From an uncultured Myxococcales bacterium (lineage in GTDB: Bacteria; Myxococcota_A; UBA9042; CAIXZC01), in assembly GCA_903895725.1 (NCBI GenBank), contig CAITUV010000013.1, positions 62,001-126,000 of the forward strand: a stretch of 64,000 bases of DNA, read 5' to 3'. Shown here piece after piece: positions 1-9,241 of this stretch. Every line of letters starts with the position of its first letter. Within the stretch, counting starts at the first letter, position 1. The notes beneath the pieces are model-generated. The model made no database searches. It saw nothing but the letters and a program-made list of their open reading frames with translations, and was not told where the DNA came from. Both the position numbers and the translations under genes were made by a program.

Positions 1-2
1 CG

Positions 3-332
3 CTGGGCAAGGCGACCCTCCGCATGGGGTGGCGCGGGCATGCGGCACCGCTCGAAAACCCGCTCCTGGAGCAGATCCGACGGACCATCCAGGTGATGGA
101 CCCCGGGGCCGTGGTCACCCCCTACCTGATGCCCGCATTTACCAACGGCGGGATCTACCGAGCAACCGGGGTCGTGGGCAACTACATGGGCTTCACCCCC
201 GTGCTGATGCCCCCCTCGCTCGACTACCTCTCCCTGTTCCACGCTCCCGACGAGCGGTGCCCCGTCCAGGGGTTCTGCTGGGGAGTGAGAACCCTCTTCG
301 AAGTGGTCCGATCGTTCCTGGAGGCGAGATAG
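3..332 (+). CDS. M20-family peptidase, C-terminal fragment (5' truncated)
   Basis: The reading frame is open from the window edge and ends at a TAG at 330-332, so only about the last 109 residues are present. The segment LFHAPDERCPVQGFCWG near the end matches the C-terminal zinc-site region of M20/M25 metallopeptidases (ArgE/DapE/dipeptidase type), where a His-x-x-x-Glu element closes the active site and helices finish the catalytic domain. The preceding Pro- and Gly-rich stretch (VTPYLMPAFTNGGIYRA) fits the conserved turn after the dimerisation lid. Substrate class cannot be read from this fragment. A promoter-like sequence follows, so aroF is probably not strictly co-transcribed. Family assignment is moderately sure. 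Confidence 0.7.
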   Translation: MGKATLRMGWRGHAAPLENPLLEQIRRTIQVMDPGAVVTPYLMPAFTNGGIYRATGVVGNYMGFTPVLMPPSLDYLSLFHAPDERCPVQGFCWGVRTLFEVVRSFLEAR

Positions 333-343
333 GAAGCCCGTCC

Positions 344-372
344 TTGCCCCCGCGAGGCGGACGGTTTACACT
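344..372 (+). promoter_or_regulatory. Putative sigma70-type promoter for aroF
   Basis: TTGCCC (344-349) and TACACT (367-372) are separated by 17 bp, each matching the consensus at four of six bases. Transcription would start near 379, only about 14 bases before the aroF ATG, with GGAGGAG as ribosome binding site. Found by eye only. Confidence 0.35.
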
Positions 373-392
373 CCCGACCGGGAGGAGAGGCA

Positions 393-1463
393 ATGGCCCG
401 CAGGAAGCCGACCATCGAGAGCGCCCGGGAAGCCATCGACAAGCTCAACGAGCAGCTTCTCGACTTGCTCAATCAACGCACAGCGCTGGTCGATCAGGTC
501 CGGGAGCTCAAGGTCCGGCAAGGGCTGGAGCTCTATGACCCCGTGCGCGAGGCCCAGCAGATCCAGCGGCTCGTGCAGAAGAACCGCGGCCCCATGAGCA
601 GCACAATGGTCGAAGCCGTGTTCCAGGAGATCTTCCGATCCTCCCTGTCTCACCAGCTGCACACGGCAACCGATCAGGCACCGCTGGTCCTGTCCCGCTC
701 GGGACAGCCCCGAACCGTCGACGTTCGGTCCGTGCCCGTAGGCCGGGGAAGGCCGGTCATCATCGCGGGCCCGTGTGCGGTCGAGAGCGAGGAATACCTC
801 GATCAGGTGGCGGAGACGTTGGCCCGACTGGGGCTCAGGTTTCTGCGGGGAGGAGCATTCAAGCCGAGGACGTCGCCTTACGCGTTCCAGGGGCTCGGTA
901 TGCCCGGGGTGGAGATGCTGGCCAGGGTGGCGGCACGACACGACTTGCGGGTGGTCTCCGAGGTCACCGACGCGTGCACTCTCCCGGAGCTCGTTCGACA
1001 TGTCGACCTGGTGCAGGTGGGCTCCCGCAGCATGTACAATTACGACCTGCTTCGCAGGCTCGGGACCGCCGGTCGACCGGTGCTCCTCAAGAGGCACTTC
1101 TCCGCGACCATGGACGAGCTGTTCCAGGCCGCGGAGTACCTGCTGTCGGCCGGAAACAGGGACGTGATTCTGTGTGAGCGGGGAATCCGGACCTTCGAGC
1201 GGGCTACGAGAAACACGCTCGACATCTCCGCCGTCTGCCTCGTCAAGGAGCACACCGACCTGCCCGTCATCGTGGATGTCAGCCATGCGGCCGGTCGAAG
1301 GGACCTCCTCCTTCCCCTGTCCCGGGCCGCACTGGCCGCAGGAGCCGACGGAATCATGGTTGAGGTCCATCCGAACCCCGCTGCCGCCATGTCCGACGGC
1401 AGCCAGCAGCTTTCCCTCCCGGACTTCGAGCGATACCTGGAGGGAATTGCGTCGTTTCTCTAG
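393..1463 (+). CDS. aroF: Bifunctional chorismate mutase / DAHP synthase
   Basis: This 356-residue enzyme joins an AroQ-type chorismate mutase domain (residues about 5-90) to a class I-beta 3-deoxy-7-phosphoheptulonate synthase (about 100-356). The second domain condenses phosphoenolpyruvate and erythrose 4-phosphate to start the shikimate pathway. The synthase shows the GPCAVES motif at residues 126-132, a metal-binding CERG segment, LKRHFSATMDE and the C-terminal DVSHAAGRRD and EVHPNP motifs. Length and order match the Bacillus subtilis AroA(G) type, in which the mutase domain acts as the feedback sensor for chorismate and prephenate. The ATG has a GGAGGAG site just upstream. dnaB begins 15 bases downstream on the same strand, suggesting co-transcription. 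Confidence 0.93.
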   Translation: MARRKPTIESAREAIDKLNEQLLDLLNQRTALVDQVRELKVRQGLELYDPVREAQQIQRLVQKNRGPMSSTMVEAVFQEIFRSSLSHQLHTATDQAPLVLSRSGQPRTVDVRSVPVGRGRPVIIAGPCAVESEEYLDQVAETLARLGLRFLRGGAFKPRTSPYAFQGLGMPGVEMLARVAARHDLRVVSEVTDACTLPELVRHVDLVQVGSRSMYNYDLLRRLGTAGRPVLLKRHFSATMDELFQAAEYLLSAGNRDVILCERGIRTFERATRNTLDISAVCLVKEHTDLPVIVDVSHAAGRRDLLLPLSRAALAAGADGIMVEVHPNPAAAMSDGSQQLSLPDFERYLEGIASFL

Positions 1464-1478
1464 CAGCAGGAGCCTGTC

Positions 1479-2855
1479 ATGACCGACAAGGGGCGCGAGC
1501 CCGAGGGACGCATACCGTATGACCTGGAAGCGGAAAAGAGCCTCCTGTCCGCCATCCTCCAGGAGCCTGTCCTGTTCGACAAGGCCGGCTCCCGCCTCGA
1601 TCCGGAGGATTTCTTCTCGTCCGCACACCGCGAGATCTTCGATGCGATGAGGCGGTTGTCCGCCGGCAACCGGGAGATCTCCCGGCTGTCCCTGGTCGAG
1701 GAGCTGAAACGGGCGGACAAGCTGGATGCGGTTGGCGGAGTCGGCGTGGTGGCCGACATGACGAGCTACGTCGGAACCACGGCCTCGTTCGACTTCCTCC
1801 TGGGCTCGGTGAAGAACCGGGCGGTCCAGCGCAAGCTCGTGGAAGGATTCCAGGGGATCGTCCGGGAAGGAATGTCGGACCGGGCCGACGTGGACGAGCT
1901 GCTCCGCACCGCAGAGAGGAAGGTGTTCGAGCTGGTCCAGGAGCGGCCTTCCGACGACGCCCACACCCTGGAAGAGATCCTGACCGAGGTGCACAAGGAC
2001 ATCCTCAACCGACTGGAGACCGGCGAGGCGGTGCTGGGCGTCCAGAGCGGGTTCTCCGACCTGGACGAGATGACGTCCGGTTTCCAGAAGGGCAACCTGA
2101 TCATCCTGGCAGCCCGTCCGTCGATGGGCAAGACGGCGCTCGCGTTGAACATCGGGCAGTATGCTGCCACCCGCCTGGGCAAGCACGTGGTCGTGTTCTC
2201 GCTGGAAATGTCCCGGCACGAGCTGGCGCTGCGACTGCTGGCCACGGAATCGGGGATCGATTCGAAGCGGTTGCGGGAAGGGCGGCTCACGCAGCGGGAA
2301 ACCACCGAGTTCTTCGAGGCCTATGCACGTCTGTCGAGGACCCCCATGGTGGTGGATGACACGCCGGCGATTTCGATCTTCGACATCCGCACCCGCGCCC
2401 GCAGGCTGAAGCGGGAAGGGCGGTGCGACCTCATCATCCTGGACTACCTCCAGCTGGCCCGAGGAACCGTGGGGACGCGGGACGACAAGAGCCGTCAGGA
2501 GGAGATTGCCGAGGTATCCCGAATGCTCAAGGCAATTGCCAAGGAGCTCGAAGTCCCGGTAATCGCCCTGTCGCAGCTCAACCGGTCGCTGGAGGCCCGC
2601 AAGGACAAGCGGCCGCTCCTGTCCGACCTGCGTGAGTCCGGCTCCATCGAGCAGGATGCCGACGTGATCCTGTTCATCTACCGGGACGAGTACTACGAGA
2701 AGAACAGCAAGGACAAGGGGATTGCCGAGCTCATCATCGGCAAGCAGCGAAACGGCCCGGTCGGCACGGTGAAGGTCGGCTTCCAGCCCAACCTGACGCG
2801 GTTCGTCACGCTCCAGCGCACCGACATGGGGCTCGCCCCCGGATTCGATTCATGA
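1479..2855 (+). CDS. dnaB: Replicative DNA helicase DnaB
   Basis: The 458-residue product is the ring-shaped replicative helicase that unwinds DNA at the fork and recruits primase. The N-terminal DnaB domain covers about residues 10-112. The RecA-like motor follows, with Walker A ARPSMGKT around residues 212-219, the SLEMSRHELALRLL helicase segment, Walker B LIILDYLQL at about 318-326 and the conserved LSDLRESGSIEQDADVI element. The protein ends with the usual NGPVGTVKVGFQP strand. Length is normal and no intein is present. The stop codon overlaps the next gene's ATG (ATGA), so the transglycosylase is translationally coupled to it. Confidence 0.97.
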   Translation: MTDKGREPEGRIPYDLEAEKSLLSAILQEPVLFDKAGSRLDPEDFFSSAHREIFDAMRRLSAGNREISRLSLVEELKRADKLDAVGGVGVVADMTSYVGTTASFDFLLGSVKNRAVQRKLVEGFQGIVREGMSDRADVDELLRTAERKVFELVQERPSDDAHTLEEILTEVHKDILNRLETGEAVLGVQSGFSDLDEMTSGFQKGNLIILAARPSMGKTALALNIGQYAATRLGKHVVVFSLEMSRHELALRLLATESGIDSKRLREGRLTQRETTEFFEAYARLSRTPMVVDDTPAISIFDIRTRARRLKREGRCDLIILDYLQLARGTVGTRDDKSRQEEIAEVSRMLKAIAKELEVPVIALSQLNRSLEARKDKRPLLSDLRESGSIEQDADVILFIYRDEYYEKNSKDKGIAELIIGKQRNGPVGTVKVGFQPNLTRFVTLQRTDMGLAPGFDS

Positions 2856-5086
2856 AGCTTCGGCCGGCAGCCCGAATCCTCGCCGCCGCCCTGGTGGCGG
2901 TGTTGAGCGGAGCCCTGCCGGCTACTGCCGCGGACAAGGAGTTCGCTCTGACTCCGTATGCCGCGGTCGACTCGAGGATGGAGGAGGCCGTCCTGCTGGC
3001 AGCGACCGGGGAGTGGCGCAAGGCCGCCCGAAAGGCCCTCCAGGCCGAATCGGTCCCCCTCTCGTCAAGACGCTATCTGGCTGCCGGCTGGCTCGGGCGT
3101 GCCCAGCGGAGCAAGGACCGCGCTGCCCGGTTGGCTGAGGTGGCCGGCGACCCGTCTCCCCTGGCGGCAAGGGCCGCGCTCGATCTGGCAGCCGACGCCA
3201 CGGAGCGTCGCAAGCTCGACGAGGCCCTCCAGTGGCTCGGGCGGGCGGAATCCGCTCCCGGCGTGGCTCCCGATGCCCTGCGGGCCAGGGTCTCCATCCT
3301 CCGCTCCCTCGGACGCACGGACGACGCCCGTGCCGCGGCCACCGGGTTGCTCGACATTCTTCCGACGAGCCGGGAACGCTCGGATTTCCTCCTGTCGCCG
3401 GACGGCACGGATGTCACCGACGATGCCTGCCGCGCCCGGATCGTCCACGAGCGGTACTTCTCGGATAGCCCGCGGGCCGCTGCCCTGGCCATGGAGGCAG
3501 CGTGGGGCGATGGGTTTGCCGATGTCGAGCTGTTCAACGAGGCCCTCTACGGCCGTGCAAGAACCGCCGAGCTCCCGGAGAAGAAGCGCTCCGGGACCTG
3601 GGAGGCGGCCATCGTGCAGGGGGGGGCCCTGCGACAGGCCCGGGGGCGCAAGGACGATGCCCTGGCCTCGTTCGTGGAGGCACGCCGGCTGGCCACGAGC
3701 ATGTTCCAGGAAGGGGCCGCACAGTACCTCGAGGCCCGGACTCTCGAGGCACTCGACCGCGACCTCGATGCGGCCGAGGTGTTCCACGCCCTGCTGGCCG
3801 AGCATCCGGAGTTCCCGCTGCGCCGGAACGTCGAGATGCGTCTGGCAACCATCGCGGTGCGGGAAGGGCAGCCGCTGCGTGCGGTCGAGCGCCTAAGGGA
3901 CTACCTGGCCACCGCCTGCCCGGGGGAAGATCTGGCCGAGCCCCTCTGGCTCATGGGGTTCGTGGAGTTCCTGTCCGGCCACTTCGATTCCGCTGCCCTG
4001 CACTGGCGGGAGCTCCAACGGCACTACTTCTTCGACACGTCGTTTGGATGGGTGCTGTACGGAACGACGGCACTCTACTGGCAGGCTCGGGCCGCAGAAC
4101 GGTCCGGCCGGAGCGAGGAGGCCCAGGCCGGCTACCGGAGCCTGGCTTCGGAGTTTTCCGGCAGCTACTACGCGGTGGCTGCGCGCTCGAGGCTCGAAGC
4201 GGGCACCCAGGCATTGGAGCTGCCCGCCCCGGCCCGCCTGGAGGCCTCGCCCGTGTCGGTCCCGGAGTCGATCGTTCTTCCCGAGGAATATGCTGGGGCC
4301 GTGGAGCTGTTTCGACTGGGCCTCTGGAGCGCTTCGGTCGAGGAGATCCGGCGTCTACTTCCCGCCACCGGGCCACGCAGAGGCATCGCCGCCCTGGCCG
4401 CATCCGCCTGGGTACGATCCCGCTCCCTGCACGAGACCATCGAGCTTCGCAAGAGCCTCGGCCTCATGCCACCCCCGTGGGACAACGGCAGCCGGTTCTG
4501 GCGGCGCAGCCTGCCGCTGGCCTTCCCCGAGGCCATCCGACACGGCCACGGGGAATCCGGGCTCGACCCGGCACTGACCGCTGCCATCATCCGGTTCGAG
4601 AGCGACTACAACCCACGCTGCGCGTCGAGGGCCGGGGCTTACGGCCTCCTCCAGGTCAAGGAGAACACGGGGAGCCACGTGGCCACCAACTGCCTCAACC
4701 AGAAGCCCGTGCGCCGGAAGGAGCTCTTCGACCCGCTCCGGAACCTCCAGCTCGGAACCATTTACATCGCGGGACTCTCAGTCCGGCACCACGACAACTG
4801 GCCTGTCACGCTGGCCGCCTACAACGCCGGCCCGGGCACGGCATCGTGGTGGCTGGAGCGTTTCTCGGGGCTGTCCACGGACTCGTTTGTGGAGCAGATC
4901 ACCTATCCCAACACCGTGGGGTATGTGAAGCGAATCCTGGGCGTGACTCCGCTCTACTGGTCGCTGTATCATCCGATGTTGGGGAGGGATCCTCCCCGGC
5001 TCGACGTGCCGGATGTCATTCCGCCCGAGCTCGGACCGTTTCTAGACCCGGCCAAGGGGTGTCCCCGGGGGACCGACGCGCCGTAG
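2852..5086 (+). CDS. Slt70-like soluble lytic murein transglycosylase
   Basis: This 744-residue exported protein has a signal peptide (hydrophobic AAALVAVLSGALPATA ending about residue 27). A long alpha-helical region with TPR-like units follows to about residue 550, then an SLT catalytic domain. The catalytic Glu is residue 583 in IIRFESDYNP. It is followed by AGAYGLLQVKENTG and the AAYNAGPG motif that lines the glycan groove. Enzymes of this family cleave the MurNAc-GlcNAc bond of peptidoglycan and form 1,6-anhydro ends in the periplasm. The architecture matches Slt70, whose helical superhelix forms a ring around the glycan strand. The start overlaps dnaB by four bases. Confidence 0.88.
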   Translation: MKLRPAARILAAALVAVLSGALPATAADKEFALTPYAAVDSRMEEAVLLAATGEWRKAARKALQAESVPLSSRRYLAAGWLGRAQRSKDRAARLAEVAGDPSPLAARAALDLAADATERRKLDEALQWLGRAESAPGVAPDALRARVSILRSLGRTDDARAAATGLLDILPTSRERSDFLLSPDGTDVTDDACRARIVHERYFSDSPRAAALAMEAAWGDGFADVELFNEALYGRARTAELPEKKRSGTWEAAIVQGGALRQARGRKDDALASFVEARRLATSMFQEGAAQYLEARTLEALDRDLDAAEVFHALLAEHPEFPLRRNVEMRLATIAVREGQPLRAVERLRDYLATACPGEDLAEPLWLMGFVEFLSGHFDSAALHWRELQRHYFFDTSFGWVLYGTTALYWQARAAERSGRSEEAQAGYRSLASEFSGSYYAVAARSRLEAGTQALELPAPARLEASPVSVPESIVLPEEYAGAVELFRLGLWSASVEEIRRLLPATGPRRGIAALAASAWVRSRSLHETIELRKSLGLMPPPWDNGSRFWRRSLPLAFPEAIRHGHGESGLDPALTAAIIRFESDYNPRCASRAGAYGLLQVKENTGSHVATNCLNQKPVRRKELFDPLRNLQLGTIYIAGLSVRHHDNWPVTLAAYNAGPGTASWWLERFSGLSTDSFVEQITYPNTVGYVKRILGVTPLYWSLYHPMLGRDPPRLDVPDVIPPELGPFLDPAKGCPRGTDAP

Positions 5087-5096
5087 GAGGGTGAGC

Positions 5097-5984
5097 TTGC
5101 TGATTGAGACCTTTCTTCACGTGCCCGGCATCGGAGAGCATCGAGAAAAGGAGCTCTGGGAGCGGGGTGTGCGGACCTGGAGGGATGCCGCTGCGTCACG
5201 ACTGGAGTCGATTCCATTCCTGGAAGAAGTGATCGGGCAGAGCCTGTCGGCCCTGGCGCTGGGCGACTGGTGGACGGTCGCACGGGCCCTGGCACCGGTG
5301 GAGCACTGGAGGGCCTTGTGCAGGGAGGTCGACGCGGCCGTGCGGCCGCTTCGTTGGCTGGCCCTCGACATCGAGACCACGGGCCTTGCGCCTCCGGATT
5401 GTCACGTGACGGTCGTCGGGTTGTGCGGGCACGCCACCCGATTCCAGCCGACGGCCCTCGTCGCAGAAGGGCCCGAGTGGAAGGACCGCCTGCGGGCTCT
5501 TCTGGCCGAGAGCGACATCCTCATCACCTTCAACGGCCGGAGGTTCGACGTCCCGTTCCTGGCATCGAGCCTGGGCTGGGACGAGAGCCGGTTCCCGCCC
5601 TTCCACGTGGACCTGTACTATCTGTGGAAGCGGCTGGGCGAGCGGGGAGGGCTCAAGAAGATCCAGGTTCGCCTGCTGGGCCGTCGGGAAGGGGAGCTGG
5701 CTGACGTGGACGGCTACACGGCGGTCAAGCTCTGGCACGCTCACCGGCGGGGCGTTCGGGGTGCGCTCGACACGCTGGTCCGCTACTGCCTCGAAGACGT
5801 GGTGGTCCTGCTGGAGCTGGCCCGGCTCGGCTACGACCGGGCGGCCATGCAGCTCGGCCGGGAATGGCAGTGCTGGAATCCTCCGGCGGTCTCGCTGCGA
5901 CACCTGCCGTATGACGGGGATCTGGTGCGCCACATCCAGGGCCCTGGCGGGTATGCGTGGTGGCAGCGCTACCGGCCGTCCTGA
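5097..5984 (+). CDS. DEDD-type exonuclease / ribonuclease H-like protein
   Basis: About 295 residues. An N-terminal HhH-like segment (HVPGIGEHREKELWERG) precedes a 3'-5' exonuclease fold of the RNase_H_2 (YprB) type. The acidic motifs are ALDIETTG near residue 91, FNGRRFDVPFL in the middle and RYCLEDVVVL near the end, giving the D-x-E, D and Y-x3-D set of DEDDy nucleases. A role in nucleic-acid trimming or repair is inferred and the substrate is unknown. Start choice: AGGAGG occupies 5085-5090, so the GTG at 5091 touches it directly, while the TTG at 5097 sits six bases away and is preferred. The gene follows the transglycosylase with almost no gap. Confidence 0.82.
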   Translation: MLIETFLHVPGIGEHREKELWERGVRTWRDAAASRLESIPFLEEVIGQSLSALALGDWWTVARALAPVEHWRALCREVDAAVRPLRWLALDIETTGLAPPDCHVTVVGLCGHATRFQPTALVAEGPEWKDRLRALLAESDILITFNGRRFDVPFLASSLGWDESRFPPFHVDLYYLWKRLGERGGLKKIQVRLLGRREGELADVDGYTAVKLWHAHRRGVRGALDTLVRYCLEDVVVLLELARLGYDRAAMQLGREWQCWNPPAVSLRHLPYDGDLVRHIQGPGGYAWWQRYRPS

Positions 5985-6002
5985 GGGCAAGGAGGGAATT
6001 CC

Positions 6003-6893
6003 ATGGAGAACCGGTGCAGCGTACTCTCCGTCGCCTTCATGCTGCTGGCCGTGGCGGGGGGCGGAATCGCCGGGAGCGCTCCTCCCGGGATGCCTCAGGA
6101 TCAGCTCGAGTCGTGGCGTCCGACGGAAACGGTGGCCCTCGACCTCGACCAGCGGATGCGGGACCGGCTGGCCGACCTTCCTCCCGAGATTGCGTGGCGC
6201 GGGTTCGTCGATGCCTGGATGTCGGCCAATCTCCTTTCTGCCGATCCATCTTCTGCCGCCAGACCCGAGGCAGCGAGGGCCAATCGTGAGGCCCTGGCCC
6301 TGCTCAAGTCGTTTCGACAGGGCCACTCGGAGGAGCAATTCGTCGCTCTGGGGGCCTATCTCGTGACCCGGTTCTCCGAGGCTTTGGCAGCGATTGCCGA
6401 GGGGCTGTCGCAGACCGACCTGGGCGCCCTGGAATGGCTCTCCGCCCACAATTCCGACGAGGCGGTCAAGACGATCCGGGCACTGGCCGGGGCCTTTCCG
6501 GAAGTGGCTCTATCGTCCGGCATTCTCCGCCCCGGACGCCCGGTCGACCCCGACCGGCTACGGGTGGCCAGGCTTCTCTGGCTCGAGCGGTGGCTGATTG
6601 CCGGCGGGTTGGCTCCTTACCCCCGATACATGACTTCGGCCGAGCGGGCCCTCGTGACCCGCTGGAAGGTGGAAGATGCCGAGCACCTCTCATCGGAGCG
6701 GCGACTCAAGCTCCTTCCCCAGGCAGCGGCCGGAGATCCGTCCTACCCCGTGCGGCTTGTGTCGGGCATCCTGCAGTACCGGGAGGGGCGGCTCGACGAG
6801 GCCCGCACCGAGTTCCTCCGGAGCATGGCCGAAGGGGAGGGCCGGCGGGAGGCCGAGGCCTGGCTTCTGCTCCTCCGGCGGGAGCAGCTCTGA
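6003..6893 (+). CDS. Exported protein of unknown function with TPR-like tail
   Basis: I do not recognise this 296-residue protein. It begins with a signal peptide (hydrophobic residues about 8-24, then GSAPPG), so it is likely periplasmic or outer-membrane associated. It is rich in Ala, Leu, Glu and Arg and predicted helical. The last 70 residues contain a TPR-like unit (SGILQYREGRLDEARTEFLRS). There is no lipobox and no catalytic motif. A GGAGG site lies just before the ATG. It belongs to the plus-strand run from aroF onward, 18 bases after the exonuclease-like gene. Confidence 0.65.
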   Translation: MENRCSVLSVAFMLLAVAGGGIAGSAPPGMPQDQLESWRPTETVALDLDQRMRDRLADLPPEIAWRGFVDAWMSANLLSADPSSAARPEAARANREALALLKSFRQGHSEEQFVALGAYLVTRFSEALAAIAEGLSQTDLGALEWLSAHNSDEAVKTIRALAGAFPEVALSSGILRPGRPVDPDRLRVARLLWLERWLIAGGLAPYPRYMTSAERALVTRWKVEDAEHLSSERRLKLLPQAAAGDPSYPVRLVSGILQYREGRLDEARTEFLRSMAEGEGRREAEAWLLLLRREQL

Positions 6894-6985
6894 GCCGCAG
6901 GACGCCCGGGGACGGAGATCGATCCTTGTCACGAGGGCAGGCGCGTTGTAATCTGCCCCGGTCGCAGGCGCACGGAGGTACCCGC

Positions 6986-8056
6986 ATGCCCCGGAAATCC
7001 CGCAACATCCCGAAGACGCTCAAGGAGCTTGCCATCGCCGAGTACATCCGTGACTACTTCGGTCATCACTCGGCCTTTCCCTCCAACGAGGAGATCGTCG
7101 ATCACCTGAAGGGGGAGTTCGACGAAGAGGAGGTCGGGCCGCTCTACCCCAAGGACATCACCAACCTCAAGAAGGGATCCTACAAGCTGCTCGACATCAA
7201 AGTGGCCCTGCCTCGCAACGGCTCCCTCGAGGTCGAGCTTCGTGATGCTCTCGACCTGGACGGTGCCGTGGTCGTGGGAAGCCCGTACCGGACCTATGAC
7301 CAGGGGGTGCTGCGCAACATCATCGGATACCAGGCCGCACGGTTCTTCGACCAGAACGTCAGGGACGGTCAGACCGTCACCTTCTCGTGCAGCATGACCA
7401 TCCGCGAAATGATCAAGATGATCCACGAGCGGTATTCGAACCTGGAGGTCATGACCGACTCGGTGGTGGCGGTGGACGAGTTCAGCATCATGAGCCCGGC
7501 ATCCATCGCCGTGCTGTTCCTCGACCGTTTCCCGGATTGCACGGCCACGGCGTACACGATTCCCACGGCCCTGGTCACGTCGCTCGGCCGCGATGCGGTC
7601 CAGGAGATGCTCGACGCGGCCCTGTTTTCCCGCTCCTTCCAGGCCGACTGGATCTTCGTCGGTATCGGTACTCTGACCCGGGAACTGGGCCGCCACGGCG
7701 TGATGCCCGGATTCGACTTCCTGACCCATGTGGTGACCAACGACGTCGGGCCGCTGGCCCAGCGCGGCACCGTCGGTGAAATCTCATACTGGCCCTTCGA
7801 TGCCGACGGGCTCCCTGTCTTTCGGGGACGGGGCGAGAAGCTGAGCTACTTCCGGCATGTGTTCACCCACTCGAACTTCGGCGTGCTGGAGCGCGAGCAT
7901 CGTTTCGCCACCTCCCCGCAGACCAAGCGGTCCAAAGTCGTGGGGGTTGCCGGCGGTCTGCACAAGGTGGCGGCGATCCAGGCGGCCTCCCGGTACCTCG
8001 ACTACCTCGTCACGGACGTGAAGACGGCCCAAGCTATCATCGGCCGGGCCCGGTAG
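6986..8056 (+). CDS. SorC/DeoR-type sugar-binding transcriptional regulator
   Basis: The 356-residue product has a basic N-terminal segment (MPRKSRNIPKTLKELAIAEY), probably a helix-turn-helix DNA-binding domain. The effector domain that follows resembles the SorC C-terminal sugar-binding fold. The family signature is seen near the end as VVGVAGGLHKVAAIQAA followed by LDYLVTDVKTAQAII, and GEISYWPFDADGLPV is also typical. SorC proteins bind phosphorylated sugars and usually control a neighbouring sugar operon, but none is adjacent here. The start is the ATG at 6986 with GGAGG ten bases upstream; the frame is open further 5' but that part is out-of-context. The HTH is weaker than in typical members. 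Confidence 0.72.
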   Translation: MPRKSRNIPKTLKELAIAEYIRDYFGHHSAFPSNEEIVDHLKGEFDEEEVGPLYPKDITNLKKGSYKLLDIKVALPRNGSLEVELRDALDLDGAVVVGSPYRTYDQGVLRNIIGYQAARFFDQNVRDGQTVTFSCSMTIREMIKMIHERYSNLEVMTDSVVAVDEFSIMSPASIAVLFLDRFPDCTATAYTIPTALVTSLGRDAVQEMLDAALFSRSFQADWIFVGIGTLTRELGRHGVMPGFDFLTHVVTNDVGPLAQRGTVGEISYWPFDADGLPVFRGRGEKLSYFRHVFTHSNFGVLEREHRFATSPQTKRSKVVGVAGGLHKVAAIQAASRYLDYLVTDVKTAQAIIGRAR

Positions 8057-8194
8057 GGTCATTACTCTGACGGCGTCAAGCGCACCGGCCGTCCGGGTAC
8101 CCGCACAATCGGCCGGCGTTCTGAATGTGCGGTCAGGTTGACCTGCACGATCGGCCGGAGAGGTGTGGAGGGCGTTGGTACGGGGCGGCTGTTA

Positions 8195-9205
8195 CTAGTG
8201 CAGCATGCCCTGGCCCAGGGCGCAGTAGTTGATCTCGAAGAATTCCTCGCCGCACACCGGCTGGCCGTGACAGCTTCCCTCGCACTTGGGGTGCTCGCAG
8301 GTATCGTCGGCCTCGTAGCAGTCCCAGTCCGCCAGGCACGGATCGCCCGACTTCGTGCAAGTGCCCGCACAGTCGGCATCGTCGCCGCAGGGCTTGCCCG
8401 TGTCGGAGCAGGTTCCGTCGCAGTCATCGTCGCCGAAGCACTGCTTGCCGCTGCTGCACAGCCCGGGGATGCAGTAGCCCGACCCGCACTCGCCATCTCC
8501 GGCACAGGATGCGCCGACTCCCTTGAGCGACCGGCAGATGTCCCCGTCTTCCTCGGCGGAGCAGTAAAGCCCTTCCGCACACGGGTTGAGCGCGTCACAT
8601 TCATCCCCGCTCTTGCGCAGGAACTGGCAGGAGTACTCCTCGTCGCAGTAAAGGCCGTTGGTGCAGGGCTGGGGGCCCAGGTTGTCACAGGCCTCGTCCA
8701 CCTTGGGGAGCGACCGGCACTTCCGGTCAGGCCCGCAGTAGGTGTTCGCCACGCACTCGATGGTGTACACGCAGGCCTTGCCTACCCCCTGGAGCCCGGT
8801 GAACGCCGGCGTCTTGCACGGCTCCACGGTCGGATCGTCGGCCGCGAGCTGGAAGCACTGATCCCCAACCAGGAAGCTGGCCAGGCACGCCGTTGCCGCC
8901 GCGGCATCGACGGACACGGTCCCCTTGGCCAGGGCGTAAAGGAGCTGCGCATTCGAGTCCTCGCAGCCCAGCTTCACATCCCGCTTGCACTTATCCTTCT
9001 GCGTCGAGATGGTCACGCCGAACATCTCCTCGATCTTCTTGCCGGTGCAGCACGTGAAGATGTTCTCGCACGCGACCTTGGCCACCTGGTCACAGAAGTT
9101 GTCGGTCTTGACGTCGACCTTGACCGAATCCTCCTTGTCACATCCCGCAACCGAGGCCACGAGAGCCAGCGCGACCGCAACCCGAGCGATTCCCCTGAAC
9201 GTCAT
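8195..9205 (-). CDS. Cys-rich lipoprotein
   Basis: The 336-residue product starts with a lipoprotein signal (VASVAGC, lipidated Cys about residue 22, Asp at +2). The first 150 residues are a compact domain with scattered Cys. The rest is a string of short disulfide-rich modules of the type C-x4-C-x5-C, for example GVGKACVYTIEC, KVDEACDNLGPQPC and GVGASCAGDGEC, reminiscent of Dickkopf/EB-like modules common in myxobacterial secreted proteins. Function is unknown; a surface or periplasmic role is inferred. A GGAGGT site precedes the ATG. It lies 36 bases downstream of the ceramidase-like gene on the same strand and is probably co-transcribed with it. Confidence 0.75.
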   Translation of the reverse strand: MTFRGIARVAVALALVASVAGCDKEDSVKVDVKTDNFCDQVAKVACENIFTCCTGKKIEEMFGVTISTQKDKCKRDVKLGCEDSNAQLLYALAKGTVSVDAAAATACLASFLVGDQCFQLAADDPTVEPCKTPAFTGLQGVGKACVYTIECVANTYCGPDRKCRSLPKVDEACDNLGPQPCTNGLYCDEEYSCQFLRKSGDECDALNPCAEGLYCSAEEDGDICRSLKGVGASCAGDGECGSGYCIPGLCSSGKQCFGDDDCDGTCSDTGKPCGDDADCAGTCTKSGDPCLADWDCYEADDTCEHPKCEGSCHGQPVCGEEFFEINYCALGQGMLH

Positions 9206-9241
9206 CTTGCCCTACCTCCTTTTCCTCCTGGTTGGTGCGTC

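Noticed and set aside
366..2219. 617-residue minus-strand frame across aroF and dnaB
   Set aside because: It is antisense to two well-recognised genes and has no family-like sequence; long shadow frames are expected at this GC content.
8103..8158. Two 14-bp direct repeats (GCACAATCGGCCGG / GCACGATCGGCCGG) 42 bp apart
   Set aside because: Short, imperfect and in a GC-rich gap between convergent genes; could be chance.
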